A program made the position numbers and the translations under genes. The notes beneath the pieces were generated by a model that saw only the letters and a list, made by a program, of their open reading frames with translations, made no database searches and had not been told where the DNA came from. A DNA stretch of 64,000 nt from Rosistilla ulvae (GTDB lineage Bacteria; Planctomycetota; Planctomycetia; Pirellulales; Pirellulaceae), in contig NZ_CP036261.1 in NCBI RefSeq assembly GCF_007741475.1, forward strand, positions 1 through 64,000. Direction: 5' to 3'. Of the stretch, positions 17,240-27,504 are shown piece by piece (the first letter of the stretch is position 1; each line of letters opens with the position of its first letter).

Positions 17240-20053
17240 TTAGCCGATCATCGCGCGGGCGCCCTCTTTTGCTTTGTCGATCGCGGCGGGGAGCTTTTCG
17301 GGATCCTTGCCGCCGGCTTGAGCCAGATCGGGTTTGCCACCGCCGCCGCCACCGACGACCGCTGCGACTTCGCCAACCCATTTGCCGGCGCTCATTCCGC
17401 CTTCGACAAGGGCTTTGCTGATCCCCGCGACAAGGATCACTTTGTCGCCGCCAACGACTGTCGCCAACAGGACCGCGACCGGCTTGTCGCTCTTCTTTCG
17501 CAGCTGGTCGATAAGTTGGCGGATCACGTTCGGATTGGCACCATCGATCGTCCGGACGATCAACAGCGATTCGCCTACGGTTTCGGCGTCGGCCAAAAGA
17601 TCGTCGGCGGTCACCTGTTCACCAGCGGTCAGGTTGGCCAGTTGTTGGATCAACGACTTCTCGTCGGCCAACAAGGCATCGATCCGCGAGCTGACATCGG
17701 CCGCTGCGACGTTCAACATTCGAGCGGTATCGCGGACGATCAACTTCATCTTTGCATAGCTCGCCTCGCCACCGCCGCCGGTCACGGGAGTTCGCTTTTG
17801 GACGTCGGCGTTTCCGCTGGCCAGTTGCTTCTTCAGCTTACGAACCTGGTCGATCAAGCTCTTGGTCGCTTCGCTAACCGCAGCGACGGGACAGGCCAAT
17901 TGTTTGGCTGCCGCTTCGAGAATCTCGGTCGTTTGCTGGCGATAGGCTTTCGCTTTTTCGCCCGTCAACGCCACGATCCGGCGGGTGTTGCTGGAGACGC
18001 TCTCCTCGCTTGTCAATTCAAACGCTTGCACGTCGCCGGTGTTGTCGAGGTGCGTTCCTCCGCACAGCTCCTTGGAGAACTCTCCCATCGAGACCATCCG
18101 CACCGGGTCGGGATACTTTTCGCCAAACAGCATCATCGCGCCAGCAGCGCGGGCGTCGGCCAAGGGGACGGTGTCCCAGCGGATCGGATCGCCGGCGGCG
18201 ACATGTTCCAGGACGTCGCTTTGAATCGCTTCGATTTGGGCTTCGGACAACGCTTCTTGGTTGGTGAAGTCGAATCGCAATACGTCCGCTTCGACCTTCG
18301 ACCCCTGTTGTTGAGCGTGTTGGCCAACGTGCTTTTGCAACGCGTGGTGCAGGATGTGGGTCGCGGAGTGCGCGCGGCGGATCGCGTCGCGCCGCTCGGT
18401 GTCGACGTCGGCGGTGACCGTTGCGTTTTCATGGATCGTGCCGCGGACCAGATGTCCGTAATGGACGATCAATGCGGCATGCTTCTGCGTGTCGGTGACA
18501 TGGAACTCAAAATCGTCGTTGTGGATCGTCCCGACGTCGCCAACTTGGCCGCCGCTTTCGGCGTAGAAGGGAGTGTGGTCCAAGACGACGCGGAGTTCTT
18601 GATCGGCACCGCCCGCGGCAACTTTGCCCAACAGATGTTCGTCGCCATCGGTGTTGCCGACGATGATTCCTTTGACGTGGCAGCTGGCCGAGATCTGTTC
18701 GTAGCCCAGGAACGGAGTCTCGCGGAGCGATTCCTTCAGCGTTTCCAAAGGACCGGTCTGGAACAGTTCTTTCTGCCCCGCACCGCTATCGACGGCGTGT
18801 TGGTCCATCGATTTGTTGTACCCGTCCCAATCGAAGGTCAGGTTCTTTTCCGACGCCAGCGTCTGCAACAGTTCCGGCGGGACGCCGTAGGTTTTGTAGA
18901 GGTCGGCCGCTTCGTTGCCGTCGACCATCACGCCGGCGACATCTTCCATCCGCGTGAACATCTGATCGATCCGCGAGAGCGCGGCGTCGAGCGTTTGGAA
19001 GAACGCTTCTTCCTCTTTCTGCATCACGCGGGTGACGCGTTGAACCGATTCAGCCAGTTCCGGATACGGTTTCTTCATCTGTTCGACAACCGCCGGCACG
19101 ATTTGGTGCAGGAACGGTTCACGTAAACCCATTTGATGTCCGTCCAAGACGGCGCGGCGGATCAAGCGGCGGACGACATATTTGGCTTTGTCGGGGCCGG
19201 GGTAGACGTTTTCGTGGATCGAAAAAGTGCAAGCGCGGACGTGATCGGTGATCCGTCGCAAGCGGCGGCCATCGTCGCTGTCCAACGAATAATTGCGGCT
19301 GCAGACTTCGGCGGCAGCTTGCACGATCGGGAACAGATTATCGATGTGGTAATTGGTCGGTTGGCCCTGCAGGACGCTGGCGCAGCGTTCCAGCCCCATC
19401 CCGGTGTCGATGTTTTTGCTGGGCAGCGGATGCAGGTTGTCGGGGGGACTGCCGATGCGGTTGAACTGGGTGAAGACGAGGTTCCAAATCTCGACCGATT
19501 CGCCACCTTCCAATTCGTAATAGATCTCGCTGCAGGGACCGCAGACGCCATCGGGGCCCTGGCTTGGCGCGCTGGCGGGCCAGAAGTTTTCGTCCTCGTC
19601 CATCCGCGCGATCTTGGATGTCGGCAGGCCGATCTGTTCGTGCCAGATCCCAAACGCTTCGTCATCGTCTTTGTAGACCGTTACGTTCAGCCGGCCGGCG
19701 GGGATGTTCAACCACTTCTTGCTGGTCAGGAATTCCCACGCCCAGTGGATTGCTTCGGTCTTGAAATAATCGCCGAAGCTGAAATTGCCCAGCATCTCAA
19801 AGAATGTGTGGTGGTAGGCGGTGCGGCCGACGTTTTCGATGTCGCCGGTTCGCAGACACTTCTGGCAGGTCGTCGCCCGCGTGAAATCGAGCTTCACCTT
19901 GCCCAGGAAGTGATCCTTGAACTGGTTCATGCCCGCGGGAGTGAACAGCACCGAGGGATCCCAGGTCGGCACCAACACATCGCTTCCCTGCAGCGTATGT
20001 CCTTTGCTGACATAGAAATCCAAGTACATTTCACGCAGTTCGTCGGTCTTCAT
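17240..20053 (-). CDS. alaS: Alanyl-tRNA synthetase
   Basis: Charges tRNA-Ala and removes mischarged serine or glycine. The 937-residue protein shows the class II catalytic core near the N-terminus (FTPAGMNQFKDHFLG and RTAYHHTFFEMLGNFSFGDYFK). The editing-domain zinc motif HSATH (His562 and His566) pairs with CGGTH (Cys664 and His668). It ends with the C-Ala region GGGGGKPDLAQAGGKD. All expected motifs are intact and length is near the family maximum. A strong terminator follows. No other gene overlaps it. Confidence 0.97.
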   Translation of the reverse strand: MKTDELREMYLDFYVSKGHTLQGSDVLVPTWDPSVLFTPAGMNQFKDHFLGKVKLDFTRATTCQKCLRTGDIENVGRTAYHHTFFEMLGNFSFGDYFKTEAIHWAWEFLTSKKWLNIPAGRLNVTVYKDDDEAFGIWHEQIGLPTSKIARMDEDENFWPASAPSQGPDGVCGPCSEIYYELEGGESVEIWNLVFTQFNRIGSPPDNLHPLPSKNIDTGMGLERCASVLQGQPTNYHIDNLFPIVQAAAEVCSRNYSLDSDDGRRLRRITDHVRACTFSIHENVYPGPDKAKYVVRRLIRRAVLDGHQMGLREPFLHQIVPAVVEQMKKPYPELAESVQRVTRVMQKEEEAFFQTLDAALSRIDQMFTRMEDVAGVMVDGNEAADLYKTYGVPPELLQTLASEKNLTFDWDGYNKSMDQHAVDSGAGQKELFQTGPLETLKESLRETPFLGYEQISASCHVKGIIVGNTDGDEHLLGKVAAGGADQELRVVLDHTPFYAESGGQVGDVGTIHNDDFEFHVTDTQKHAALIVHYGHLVRGTIHENATVTADVDTERRDAIRRAHSATHILHHALQKHVGQHAQQQGSKVEADVLRFDFTNQEALSEAQIEAIQSDVLEHVAAGDPIRWDTVPLADARAAGAMMLFGEKYPDPVRMVSMGEFSKELCGGTHLDNTGDVQAFELTSEESVSSNTRRIVALTGEKAKAYRQQTTEILEAAAKQLACPVAAVSEATKSLIDQVRKLKKQLASGNADVQKRTPVTGGGGEASYAKMKLIVRDTARMLNVAAADVSSRIDALLADEKSLIQQLANLTAGEQVTADDLLADAETVGESLLIVRTIDGANPNVIRQLIDQLRKKSDKPVAVLLATVVGGDKVILVAGISKALVEGGMSAGKWVGEVAAVVGGGGGGKPDLAQAGGKDPEKLPAAIDKAKEGARAMIG

Positions 20054-20236
20054 CGATGCTGCTCTTTGAGTCGGGTGGGGCGCGGTAGGCGAAGTGTCAA
20101 AACTGCATTTTTACCGAGAAATGGAGTTTTCCAACAGGTAGCATGAGCTGTGGAGTTTGCCTAGTCGGCAGAAACGGTCCGGCCGCGGTCTCGGGGCATT
20201 CCCCGCAAACCTTCGCGTTTCGCATCGCCGCAGCGA

Positions 20237-21733
20237 CTATTGGATGCTCGTCGGGACCGAGATCCGTTGCTCGCGATCGCCGGGGCCCACAATCGTCAGC
20301 GCGACCGCATCGGTCTGCTCTTTCACTAGCTCATAGAAGGTATCGGGATCTGGCACCGATTTGTCGCCCACTTTCTGCACGAATTGCCCCGGTCGCAGCC
20401 CGGCGTTCCAAGCGGGCGTGTCGGGATCGACGCTGATCACCGCAACGGGCAGGATCTCCCGAGGGCGCGAGAACCCAAACAACTGGCCCGGCGGTAGGGC
20501 CGTCCCGTGGTCGACTCGCAATCCACGCCAGCTCGGTTCGGGAAACCGGCTGTAGCCCGGTTTGGTCAACGCTAGGTATTTCTTCCCCAGCGTGACGTCG
20601 ACGATTTTGGATTGGAAGTCGTCGGTCAGCGGGTTGCCTTGCAGCAGCGTCATCTGGACGTGGGCGTTCGCCGGTCGGCGACTCATCTCGCGAAACAATC
20701 CCGCCGCGCCATCGATCGGTTGCCCGTCGATCTTAGTGATCAGATCGCCGCTGCGCAAACCAGCCCGTTGAGCTGGCATGCCTTGCAGCACCTGGCGAAC
20801 GATCGCTCCACGCAGTCCGCGGGCGCGTTGCGGTTCGGGGAGGTCGGCCGGTTCCAAACCCAAGAAGCCAAACGCGGGCGTTTTGCCTTCACGCAATTGG
20901 TCGATCGCGGCTCGCATCGATTTGTCGATCGGAATCGCAAACCCGGCCGATTGTTCGTATCCAGCGACCGCGGCCAGGGATGTCGTCAGCCCGATCATCT
21001 CGCCTTGTAAATTAACCAACGCTCCACCGCTGGTCCCCAGGTTCAACTTGGCGTCGGTTTGAATCAAGGTCCCAAATTCGTGCAACTGCTCGCTGGCGGG
21101 AGCTTGTCCACGCGATTCCTTGTCGGGCTGCGCCGCCGCGGCCCGCTGCAGGTTCGAAACGATCCCCATGCTGGCGCTGGGGTATCCGTCGCGAGCGATA
21201 GCGTACGGATTGCCTAAAGAGATCACAAACATGCCGCGCTGGATCTGCGACGCATCGCCCATTTTGATTACCGGGAGAGCCTTGGCGTTTTGGATTCGCA
21301 GGATCGCTAGATCGGTCCACGGGTCGCCCGCTTGGACTTCGGCGGGCGTCGCTTGGACGACCGCCTGGCTGCCGATTCCGCGATGCCAGACGTAATAGTC
21401 GTTCTGCTTGGGATCGTCGAGGACGTGGAAGTTCGTCAGGACGTCGCCGTCGGCTGAAACGATCACGCCCGACGCAAACTCCGTCGGAACAAACGCCGGG
21501 TTGGTCGGATCGATCAGCGGTCGACCGAGCCCGGGGAGATTGAATTTCAGATCGCCCATCGCATCGGCGGGCAGATCTTTGCGAACGCGAGCGATCGCAA
21601 CGACCGAACGCCCCGCGCGATCGATCGCATTGGTTAACGCCGACTGCATCGACAGCAACGCGTCCGGCGATTGCTGTGCCGAGGTCGGACAGGCCGAGAG
21701 CAAAATGACAACGAGGAAAGCAATTTGTCGCAT
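20237..21733 (-). CDS. HtrA/DegP-like exported serine protease with PDZ domains
   Basis: Periplasmic quality-control protease of 498 residues. A signal peptide ends SAQ. The catalytic triad is visible as His103 (TNFHVL), Asp141 (PWTDLAIL) and Ser235 (LGTSGGALV); the usual GNSGG is GTSGG. Two PDZ-type segments follow: FLGLEP to GDLITKIDGQPIDG, and a second near GLRPGQFVQKVGDKSVPDP. It precedes alaS on the same strand with a 183-bp gap. Its exported, protease-plus-PDZ form suggests a stress or maturation role. Confidence 0.85.
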   Translation of the reverse strand: MRQIAFLVVILLSACPTSAQQSPDALLSMQSALTNAIDRAGRSVVAIARVRKDLPADAMGDLKFNLPGLGRPLIDPTNPAFVPTEFASGVIVSADGDVLTNFHVLDDPKQNDYYVWHRGIGSQAVVQATPAEVQAGDPWTDLAILRIQNAKALPVIKMGDASQIQRGMFVISLGNPYAIARDGYPSASMGIVSNLQRAAAAQPDKESRGQAPASEQLHEFGTLIQTDAKLNLGTSGGALVNLQGEMIGLTTSLAAVAGYEQSAGFAIPIDKSMRAAIDQLREGKTPAFGFLGLEPADLPEPQRARGLRGAIVRQVLQGMPAQRAGLRSGDLITKIDGQPIDGAAGLFREMSRRPANAHVQMTLLQGNPLTDDFQSKIVDVTLGKKYLALTKPGYSRFPEPSWRGLRVDHGTALPPGQLFGFSRPREILPVAVISVDPDTPAWNAGLRPGQFVQKVGDKSVPDPDTFYELVKEQTDAVALTIVGPGDREQRISVPTSIQ

Positions 21734-21767
21734 CTTGAATCAACCTGTCCGCAAATCGAAGCCGTTG

Positions 21768-22901
21768 TTAACTGTTGGTCGTCGCTTCTTCATCGACATC
21801 GCTCAAAGCATCTGCATCGGCGGCTGCGTCTTCAGCACCGATTTCGACAGGACCAGCGAACCCGCCCGCCGTCATGATCCGGTCGCGGATCTCGTCGCGC
21901 GTTTCGGTGTTCTCGATCAGGAAGTTACGCGCCTTCTCCTTGCCTTGTCCAAGGTAGGTTTCGCCATACTTGAACCAAGCACCGCTGCGAGTGAGCACGT
22001 TGTGTTCCAGCCCCAAGTCGAGGATGTCGCCTTCGAAACTGATACCATTATTATGCATCATATCGAATTCGGCGATCCGGAACGGCGGTGCCACCTTGTT
22101 CTTGACGATCTTGCATTTGACCCGTTGGCCGACCTGTTCTTCGCCATCTTTGAGTGCACCGATCCGACGGACGTCGATCCGGCAACTGGCGTAGAACTTC
22201 AACGCCCGACCGCCCGGTGTGGTTTCGGGGCTGCCGAACATCACGCCGATCTTTTCGCGGATCTGGTTGATGAAGATCACCACCGATTTGCTCTTCGCGA
22301 TCGCACCGGTCAGCTTCCGCATCGATTGGCTCATCAGACGCGCTTGCAGCCCGACGTGCGACGCTCCGATTTCGCCTTCGAGTTCCGCACGCGGTACCAA
22401 CGCCGCGACGGAGTCGATGATGATCACGTCGACCGAGTTGCTTTTGACCAACATCTCGGTGATCTGCATCGCCTCTTCACCGCTGCTCGGTTGGCTGACC
22501 AACAGCGAATCGAGTTCGACGCCCAGCTTCTTACCCCAGCCGGGATCAAAGGCGTGCTCGGCATCGATGATCGCCGCAATGCCACCCGCCTTTTGCGCTT
22601 CGGCGGCGACGTGCAATGCTAGCGTCGTCTTACCGCTCGATTCGGGGCCGTAGACTTCGATGATCCGGCCGCGAGGCAGCCCGAAGCCGCCCAAGGCCAT
22701 GTCCAGGCTCAAGCTGCCGGTCGGAATCCCACTGATTTTTAATTGCGATTCAGCACCCAAAGGCATGATCGCCCCACCGCCAAACGATTTTTCGATCTGC
22801 TGCAGGGTGGCGGCCAAACCCGGTTCACGCGCCAAAACGGCTTTCATGCCTGGGTCGATCTTGCCTGCTTTTGCACTCGATTTTGCTGATTTCTTGGCCA
22901 T
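21768..22901 (-). CDS. recA: Recombinase RecA
   Basis: Forms filaments on single-stranded DNA for homologous recombination and SOS induction. Walker A is GPESSGKTT (residues 84-92), Walker B is in [21 protein letters not shown], and the L2 loop follows ([20 protein letters not shown]). The ATG at 22901 has an AAGGGA element just upstream and gives 377 residues. An earlier frame from 23024 adds non-conserved residues and is rejected. The C-terminus is acidic ([20 protein letters not shown]), as in other RecA proteins. Confidence 0.97.
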   Translation of the reverse strand: MAKKSAKSSAKAGKIDPGMKAVLAREPGLAATLQQIEKSFGGGAIMPLGAESQLKISGIPTGSLSLDMALGGFGLPRGRIIEVYGPESSGKTTLALHVAAEAQKAGGIAAIIDAEHAFDPGWGKKLGVELDSLLVSQPSSGEEAMQITEMLVKSNSVDVIIIDSVAALVPRAELEGEIGASHVGLQARLMSQSMRKLTGAIAKSKSVVIFINQIREKIGVMFGSPETTPGGRALKFYASCRIDVRRIGALKDGEEQVGQRVKCKIVKNKVAPPFRIAEFDMMHNNGISFEGDILDLGLEHNVLTRSGAWFKYGETYLGQGKEKARNFLIENTETRDEIRDRIMTAGGFAGPVEIGAEDAAADADALSDVDEEATTNS

Positions 22902-23188
22902 GGTGATCCCTTTCGATTCGCTTTCCCAAATGTGATTCGCCCGCTTGCCGGACCCGCTCGTAAGCATCGTCTGCTCGCCAAAAGTGGACAATCGGATAGT
23001 ACCCTTTGTATCGGGGACCAACAACCACTTGATTTGGGAACAGTCTCTCTTGCTCTGTGAATAGTATTGGCTCGGGGCGTGACACCTCTGGTCCCAGGCT
23101 GCTATCGGTTGCTAGGTTAACAGCGGACTAACACCGGAACCCCTGACAAAGGGGTACCCCAATAAAACAATCAACAGGAGCATTTTCG

Positions 23189-23554
23189 ATGCCAAAGTTA
23201 ACTATCGAAGGTCAGGGTGAATTTGAAGTTCCCGCCGGGACACGCTTGGTCAACGCGTTGACCAAGATCGCCGGCACCGATCAATTGCATGCCTGTGGTG
23301 GCAAATGCCGCTGCACCACCTGCCGCGTTGAATTTATCGCAGGCGAACCGTCGAAGATGACCGAAGCCGAACAAGCGACGCTGTCGGCTCGCGGCATCGA
23401 CCAACAGGGGGTTCGGTTGAGTTGTCAGATCTTGTTCGAACAGGATCAACATATCAAGTTGATCAGCCGACTCGAAGGAAGTGGCCGCGCCGACCAAGGT
23501 GGTGCATGTGCCGAAGAGATCGAACCCGAACCACAATGGGTCGAAAAGTCGTAA
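23189..23554 (+). CDS. 2Fe-2S ferredoxin
   Basis: Small electron carrier of 121 residues. The cluster ligands fit the adrenodoxin spacing C-x5-C-x2-C with a distant fourth: Cys36, Cys42, Cys45 and Cys79. Cys40 is an extra cysteine in the same loop. An AGGAG ribosome-binding site sits 9-10 bp before the ATG. The last 25 residues are acidic and probably disordered. No oxygenase or reductase is adjacent, so its partner is unknown. Confidence 0.88.
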   Translation: MPKLTIEGQGEFEVPAGTRLVNALTKIAGTDQLHACGGKCRCTTCRVEFIAGEPSKMTEAEQATLSARGIDQQGVRLSCQILFEQDQHIKLISRLEGSGRADQGGACAEEIEPEPQWVEKS

Positions 23555-23768
23555 GCAGCTTCGAGTGATTTTTGGGCGGGGTTCAAACAACCCGCTGACT
23601 GAGTCGAAAATTTCCCTCGATCGGGCACGGTGAGCGACGCGTTTACGCGTCCTTTGATGGTGAGCAGAGGTCGTGACGACCTGTTGTTAGAACCGATTGG
23701 AGCCTCTAGCGTTTCAGCTTGGACAGAGGCTTCAAGGCACAACCGTCTCGCATTGGGGGAACACTCGG

Positions 23769-24299
23769 ATGAAACGTTCTGCATTTCTATTGTTGTTGGC
23801 GGCGGTCGCGATCGTTGCCAATCTGCCAGCTCGTTCGATCGGACAACAAGAGGCTGGGACCACTCCGGTGGCGAACGACCTGCCGGGAGACGAACAGGAA
23901 GCGGCGGCTGGCGAAGCGAGCGACGCGGCGCAGATCGATGGCGAATTGGAATCCGATAGCGGTGTCGAAACGCAGCGGCTGCCGCCGGGGTATTCGGAGA
24001 TAATCACCAATTCCCAGCGACGCAAGATCTACCAAATCCAACAGGGTTACCAATCGCAGATCGACGTGCTGCAGCGGCAGATCGCCGCTTTGGTTACCAG
24101 TCGCGATGCCGAGATCGGAGCGGTGTTGGATCCGCAGCAGCAACAAGTGCTGAAGTTCATCCTCGAGATTCGCGAGCGAAATCGTACCGAGATGGAACAA
24201 ACCATCTCCACCCAACGCGGCGTGACGTCACCGCAGGCGAACGGTCCGGTCACCGCGGAACCCGCGTTGGAAGATACCGAACTGACGCCGATCGAATAG
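23769..24299 (+). CDS. Exported helical protein of unknown function
   Basis: A 176-residue product with a signal peptide (LLLLAAVAIVANLPARSIG). An acidic, low-complexity stretch (about 28-65) leads to a helical domain of about 75 residues (residues 75-150) rich in Gln, Arg and Glu with heptad-like spacing: KIYQIQQGYQSQIDVLQRQI and QQQQVLKFILEIRERNRTEM. The helical part loosely recalls the Spy/CpxP fold, but the LTxxQ motif is not clear. I do not assign a function. The start is the ATG before the signal peptide; the longer frame from 23697 is less likely. Confidence 0.6.
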   Translation: MKRSAFLLLLAAVAIVANLPARSIGQQEAGTTPVANDLPGDEQEAAAGEASDAAQIDGELESDSGVETQRLPPGYSEIITNSQRRKIYQIQQGYQSQIDVLQRQIAALVTSRDAEIGAVLDPQQQQVLKFILEIRERNRTEMEQTISTQRGVTSPQANGPVTAEPALEDTELTPIE

Positions 24300-24346
24300 C
24301 CTCAGTCAAACGGCGCGAGGCAATGCGAACGAGCCCTTTTTAGAAT

Positions 24347-24491
24347 CAATACCGTTCAAAGAAGGAGCCTCGGACCGTCGCAATAATTAGCGGCGGGATG
24401 TAGTGGACGAGGTTACGAGTCCCAGCGATTTGGTCTGATGCATGCAACAGGACTCGTAGCCTCGTCCACTACGCTTCGTTGAACGGTATTG
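24347..24491. repeat. Nested palindromic element, 145 bp
   Basis: Two nested inverted repeats in a gene-free spacer. The outer 13-bp arms are perfect (24347-24359 and 24479-24491). The inner 23-bp arms differ at one position that can form a G-U pair (24400-24422 and 24450-24472). It resembles a small non-autonomous mobile element or a long RNA hairpin. No target-site duplication was found by eye. Confidence 0.75.
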
Positions 24492-24563
24492 TGTATAGAA
24501 TCCTGGGCCGTACCGGCGCGATCGATCGTCGGGGCGGTCGTTGGGCTTTGCGGTGGCCATCGA

Positions 24564-25139
24564 TCAGTCCAACGCGACGCGGTCCATCACGTTGTAGGTC
24601 GGCCCTTTTTGGTGCTTGTCCATGAAGCTTGCGAAGACGTGGACTTCTTGGACATGGATCATCCCCAGGTCGGTCTCCGCTTCCTTTTCCGCGGCGGCGA
24701 TAAAGTCCTCCCCTAAGCGACTTCCCTTTTTCAGTCGCCCCAGGGTGAGGTGAGGTGTGTAGTCGCGGAACTCCCGCTTAAAGCCCAGCTTGCCCATTTC
24801 GATGTCGATCGATTCTGCCAACGGGCACAAACCGGAGGATTGATCTTCGACGCCAGCCCAGACGACGCGAGCCCGTTGCAGATCGGGGAACCCACCGATC
24901 CCCTGGATTGAGAGCGAGAAGGGTTCGACGTTCGCACAACACTTCCGCAACGCCTTGCAGACGTCGGGGACTTCGATATTGTCGACGTCGCCGAGAAACT
25001 TCAGCGTCAGGTGCAGATTGTCGGCATCGACCCACTTCACGCCGGTTGCCGGTTCGCGAAGCCGATCGACCATCCGACCCGCGGCGTTTTGAATTTCATC
25101 GGTGAGCGGTATCGCAATAAACGATCGAATCTTCTGCAT
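24564..25139 (-). CDS. thpR: RNA 2',3'-cyclic phosphodiesterase (2H phosphoesterase)
   Basis: Opens 2',3'-cyclic phosphate ends of RNA. The two HxT motifs of the 2H family are present as NLHLTLKFLGDV (His43, Thr45) and PHLTLGRLKKG (His130, Thr132), 85 residues apart as expected. The 191-residue length is typical. It is divergent from the following hydrolase gene across about 150 bp. The old name 'RNA ligase' for this family reflects an in vitro activity. Confidence 0.88.
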   Translation of the reverse strand: MQKIRSFIAIPLTDEIQNAAGRMVDRLREPATGVKWVDADNLHLTLKFLGDVDNIEVPDVCKALRKCCANVEPFSLSIQGIGGFPDLQRARVVWAGVEDQSSGLCPLAESIDIEMGKLGFKREFRDYTPHLTLGRLKKGSRLGEDFIAAAEKEAETDLGMIHVQEVHVFASFMDKHQKGPTYNVMDRVALD

Positions 25140-25292
25140 CGCTAGACATCCAAATCAAGAAACTCTTATTATAGCTGGTGCATCAAAAATCGGCACCAGC
25201 ACGCGCGTCGTCTTCGCCGGGCGCGGCAGTCTTCGCCACGGGATGGCTGGATTTGTTCGTTGCCGCTTCTCCAAACCAAGGAACTCGCCGCT

Positions 25293-26288
25293 GTGTCCCT
25301 TTCGTTCCAACCCCATCCCTTGCTGTTGGGGGGACATCTGCAAACGCTCGCCACGACGCTGATCCCCACACCCCAAATCCCCTACAAGGCGACGCAGCAT
25401 CGCGTCGTCCTGGACGATGAGGATCAGATCGTTCTTCACGATGATACCCCGCCGGGTTGGACGGCCGGCCAGCCGGTCGCCATTTTGCTGCATGGTTTGT
25501 GCGGCTGCCATGGGGCCAGTTATATGATTCGGATGGCCGACAAAATGAACCGCTGCGGCGTCCGTGTCTTTCGCATGGACATGCGCGGCTGTGGCGCCGG
25601 CCGCGATCTGGCTCGCGAGCTGCCGCACTCGGGTCGCAGCGGCGATCTCTTAGCCGCCATCACCCGGATCGCCGAACTGTGCGACGATTCGCCGATCTGG
25701 CCGATCGGCATTTCGATGGGAGGCAACATCTTATTAAAGATGCTCGGCGAGATCGGCAAAGGGATCCTGGTCCCCGAGTTCCCCGCCGACCGGATCGCGC
25801 GAGCTGCTGCGGTCGCTCCGCCGATCGATCCAGCTCGCTGTTGCCGCAACATGAGCCGCTGGATGATGCGGCCCTACGGTCTGTACTTCATCCGCAAGCT
25901 TCGGTCGCGGGTCGCTCCGTTGGTCGAGCAGCGGGACGATTGGCGAGCGATCAATTGGAATCCTCACCCCAGAACGCTGTGGGATTTCGACGGCCTTGTC
26001 ACCGCTCCGCTCAGCGGATTTCGCGACGTCGAAGACTATTACGCGCAAGCTGCCGCGGCCCCGTTGGCCTCCGGGATCGCAGTCCCCACGATGATCCTGG
26101 CTTCCGAAGACGATCCGATCATCCCGATCGGCTGCCTTCGCGACGCCGACTGGCCCGGCCACGTCGAACTGCACACCACTCGCCGCGGCGGACACGTCGG
26201 CTTCATCGGCGGCCGGCAACTCGAAACCGGCGATCGCTACTGGATGGACGCCAAGCTGCTGAACTGGTTCGATTGCCCGCAGCAATAA
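25293..26288 (+). CDS. Alpha/beta hydrolase, YheT family
   Basis: Probable serine esterase of 331 residues. The N-terminus has the family hallmark HPLLLGGHLQTL. The nucleophile elbow is GISMGGN (Ser141), followed by an ASEDDPIIP acid segment and the GGHVGF histidine. A GTG start at 25293 is chosen because an AAGGAA element lies upstream; the frame opens earlier at TTG 25260. YheT-family esterases act on medium-chain esters, but the natural substrate is unknown. Confidence 0.8.
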   Translation: MSLSFQPHPLLLGGHLQTLATTLIPTPQIPYKATQHRVVLDDEDQIVLHDDTPPGWTAGQPVAILLHGLCGCHGASYMIRMADKMNRCGVRVFRMDMRGCGAGRDLARELPHSGRSGDLLAAITRIAELCDDSPIWPIGISMGGNILLKMLGEIGKGILVPEFPADRIARAAAVAPPIDPARCCRNMSRWMMRPYGLYFIRKLRSRVAPLVEQRDDWRAINWNPHPRTLWDFDGLVTAPLSGFRDVEDYYAQAAAAPLASGIAVPTMILASEDDPIIPIGCLRDADWPGHVELHTTRRGGHVGFIGGRQLETGDRYWMDAKLLNWFDCPQQ

Positions 26289-26479
26289 GCAGAGCCTGGA
26301 GAGCCCCGTCGTGTTGCAAAGCTTTGACTTGCAACCCTCAACCCGCTAACGAAATAAGGGCTCTGGATAGCGAATAAGTCGTTTGGCTGGCGAAGCTTTA
26401 GAACGATTTAGGGCGGGGACCAAACGTGTCCAAACGCCAAATATCCTCTTCGTGGACAACTGAATTGTTGGTGATAGCA

Positions 26480-26502
26480 TTGATGTTTCACCGATACATC
26501 AA
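26480..26502. promoter_or_regulatory. Candidate operator upstream of imuA
   Basis: Inverted repeat TTGATGT / ACATCAA with a 9-base spacer, 18 bp before the imuA ATG. Position and symmetry fit a repressor site; identity with a planctomycete LexA box is not established. Confidence 0.35.
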
Positions 26503-26520
26503 GTTCATGGTGAGGGAGCG

Positions 26521-27504
26521 ATGTCTGTGCAACTGCAATTGTGGGATGAGCCTGCAAAAACGCTAGCATTTCCAGAAAGGAAGGCTCAGCCGCCGGTGGA
26601 ACCACCACTGGCCGCGGGTTCTGCCGAGCTAGCTGCCGCGCCGCCAGACACCAAAACTGACGTTTTTTCCACACTGCAACGGTGTTCGAAAAACGGCGAG
26701 CAGGACGAGTGCCAGCCGCCCGCCGGCAAAGCGGACGTTTTGTCCAGCTTGCGAAAACAGCTACGCCGCGTCGAAGCGGCTCGGCGTCCCGAATCGCAAG
26801 CGATCTCTTCGGGCATCGAACCGCTGGACGCACTGCTCCCCCAAGCCGGTTATCCCCCGGGTTCATTGGTCGAATGGATCGACGTCGGGCACGCCGGCGG
26901 TGCGGCTTGGTTGTCGCTGACCGGTGCGGTCGCGGCTCATCGGCACACCGGCGGCAAGGTCGTGATCGTCGACACCGATCGGACGTTTTATCCCCCCGCC
27001 GCGATCGCTGCGGGGTTGCCATCCGATGCGATCGTGCTGCTGCAGCCCAAGTCGCGAGAAGACCTGATCTGGTCGCTCGACCAATCGCTTCGCTGTTCCG
27101 CGGTGGCGGCGGTTTGGGGGCGCGTCGGGAATCTGCAGGACAATGACGCCCGGCGGTTGCAATTGGCTGCCGAAACGGGAGCCACGTTGGGGATGCTGTT
27201 GCGGCCAGCGACAGCGATCCGGCAAACCAGCTGGGCCGAGGTCCGTTGGCAGGTCCGCGGAGTCGTCCCCCGATCGGCTGCCCCGACCTCCATCCTGACG
27301 GCGAATTCCGACCGCTTGCTGGCCGTGCGGTTGCTGCGTGCCCGCGGGGCTACTGCCGGACAGCAATTGATGCTGCAGATCGATCAACAGTCGCGAATCG
27401 TTCGCAAGGAACTGCCACGTGAATCCAAGAGTGCTCAGCATTTGGCTGCCGAATTGGCCCATCCAAAGACTGCACGCCGCCAGCAATCTGCCCGCCGGGC
27501 CTGA
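26521..27504 (+). CDS. imuA: ImuA-like SOS mutagenesis protein
   Basis: Accessory protein of the ImuA-ImuB-DnaE2 mutagenic polymerase system. It has 327 residues. A variable Pro/Ala-rich N-terminus is followed by a RecA-like core with IEPLDALLPQAGYPPGSLVEWIDVG and GGKVVIVDTDRTFYPPAAIAAGL, where a degenerate P-loop replaces a true Walker A. The next gene, a Y-family polymerase paralogue, overlaps it by 86 bp. A TGAGGGAG ribosome-binding element precedes the ATG. The identification rests mainly on the pairing with ImuB. Confidence 0.75.
   Translation: MSVQLQLWDEPAKTLAFPERKAQPPVEPPLAAGSAELAAAPPDTKTDVFSTLQRCSKNGEQDECQPPAGKADVLSSLRKQLRRVEAARRPESQAISSGIEPLDALLPQAGYPPGSLVEWIDVGHAGGAAWLSLTGAVAAHRHTGGKVVIVDTDRTFYPPAAIAAGLPSDAIVLLQPKSREDLIWSLDQSLRCSAVAAVWGRVGNLQDNDARRLQLAAETGATLGMLLRPATAIRQTSWAEVRWQVRGVVPRSAAPTSILTANSDRLLAVRLLRARGATAGQQLMLQIDQQSRIVRKELPRESKSAQHLAAELAHPKTARRQQSARRA

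Noticed and set aside
17237-19126. 629-codon plus-strand frame over alaS
   Set aside because: Shadow of alaS, whose editing and catalytic motifs are clear on the minus strand.
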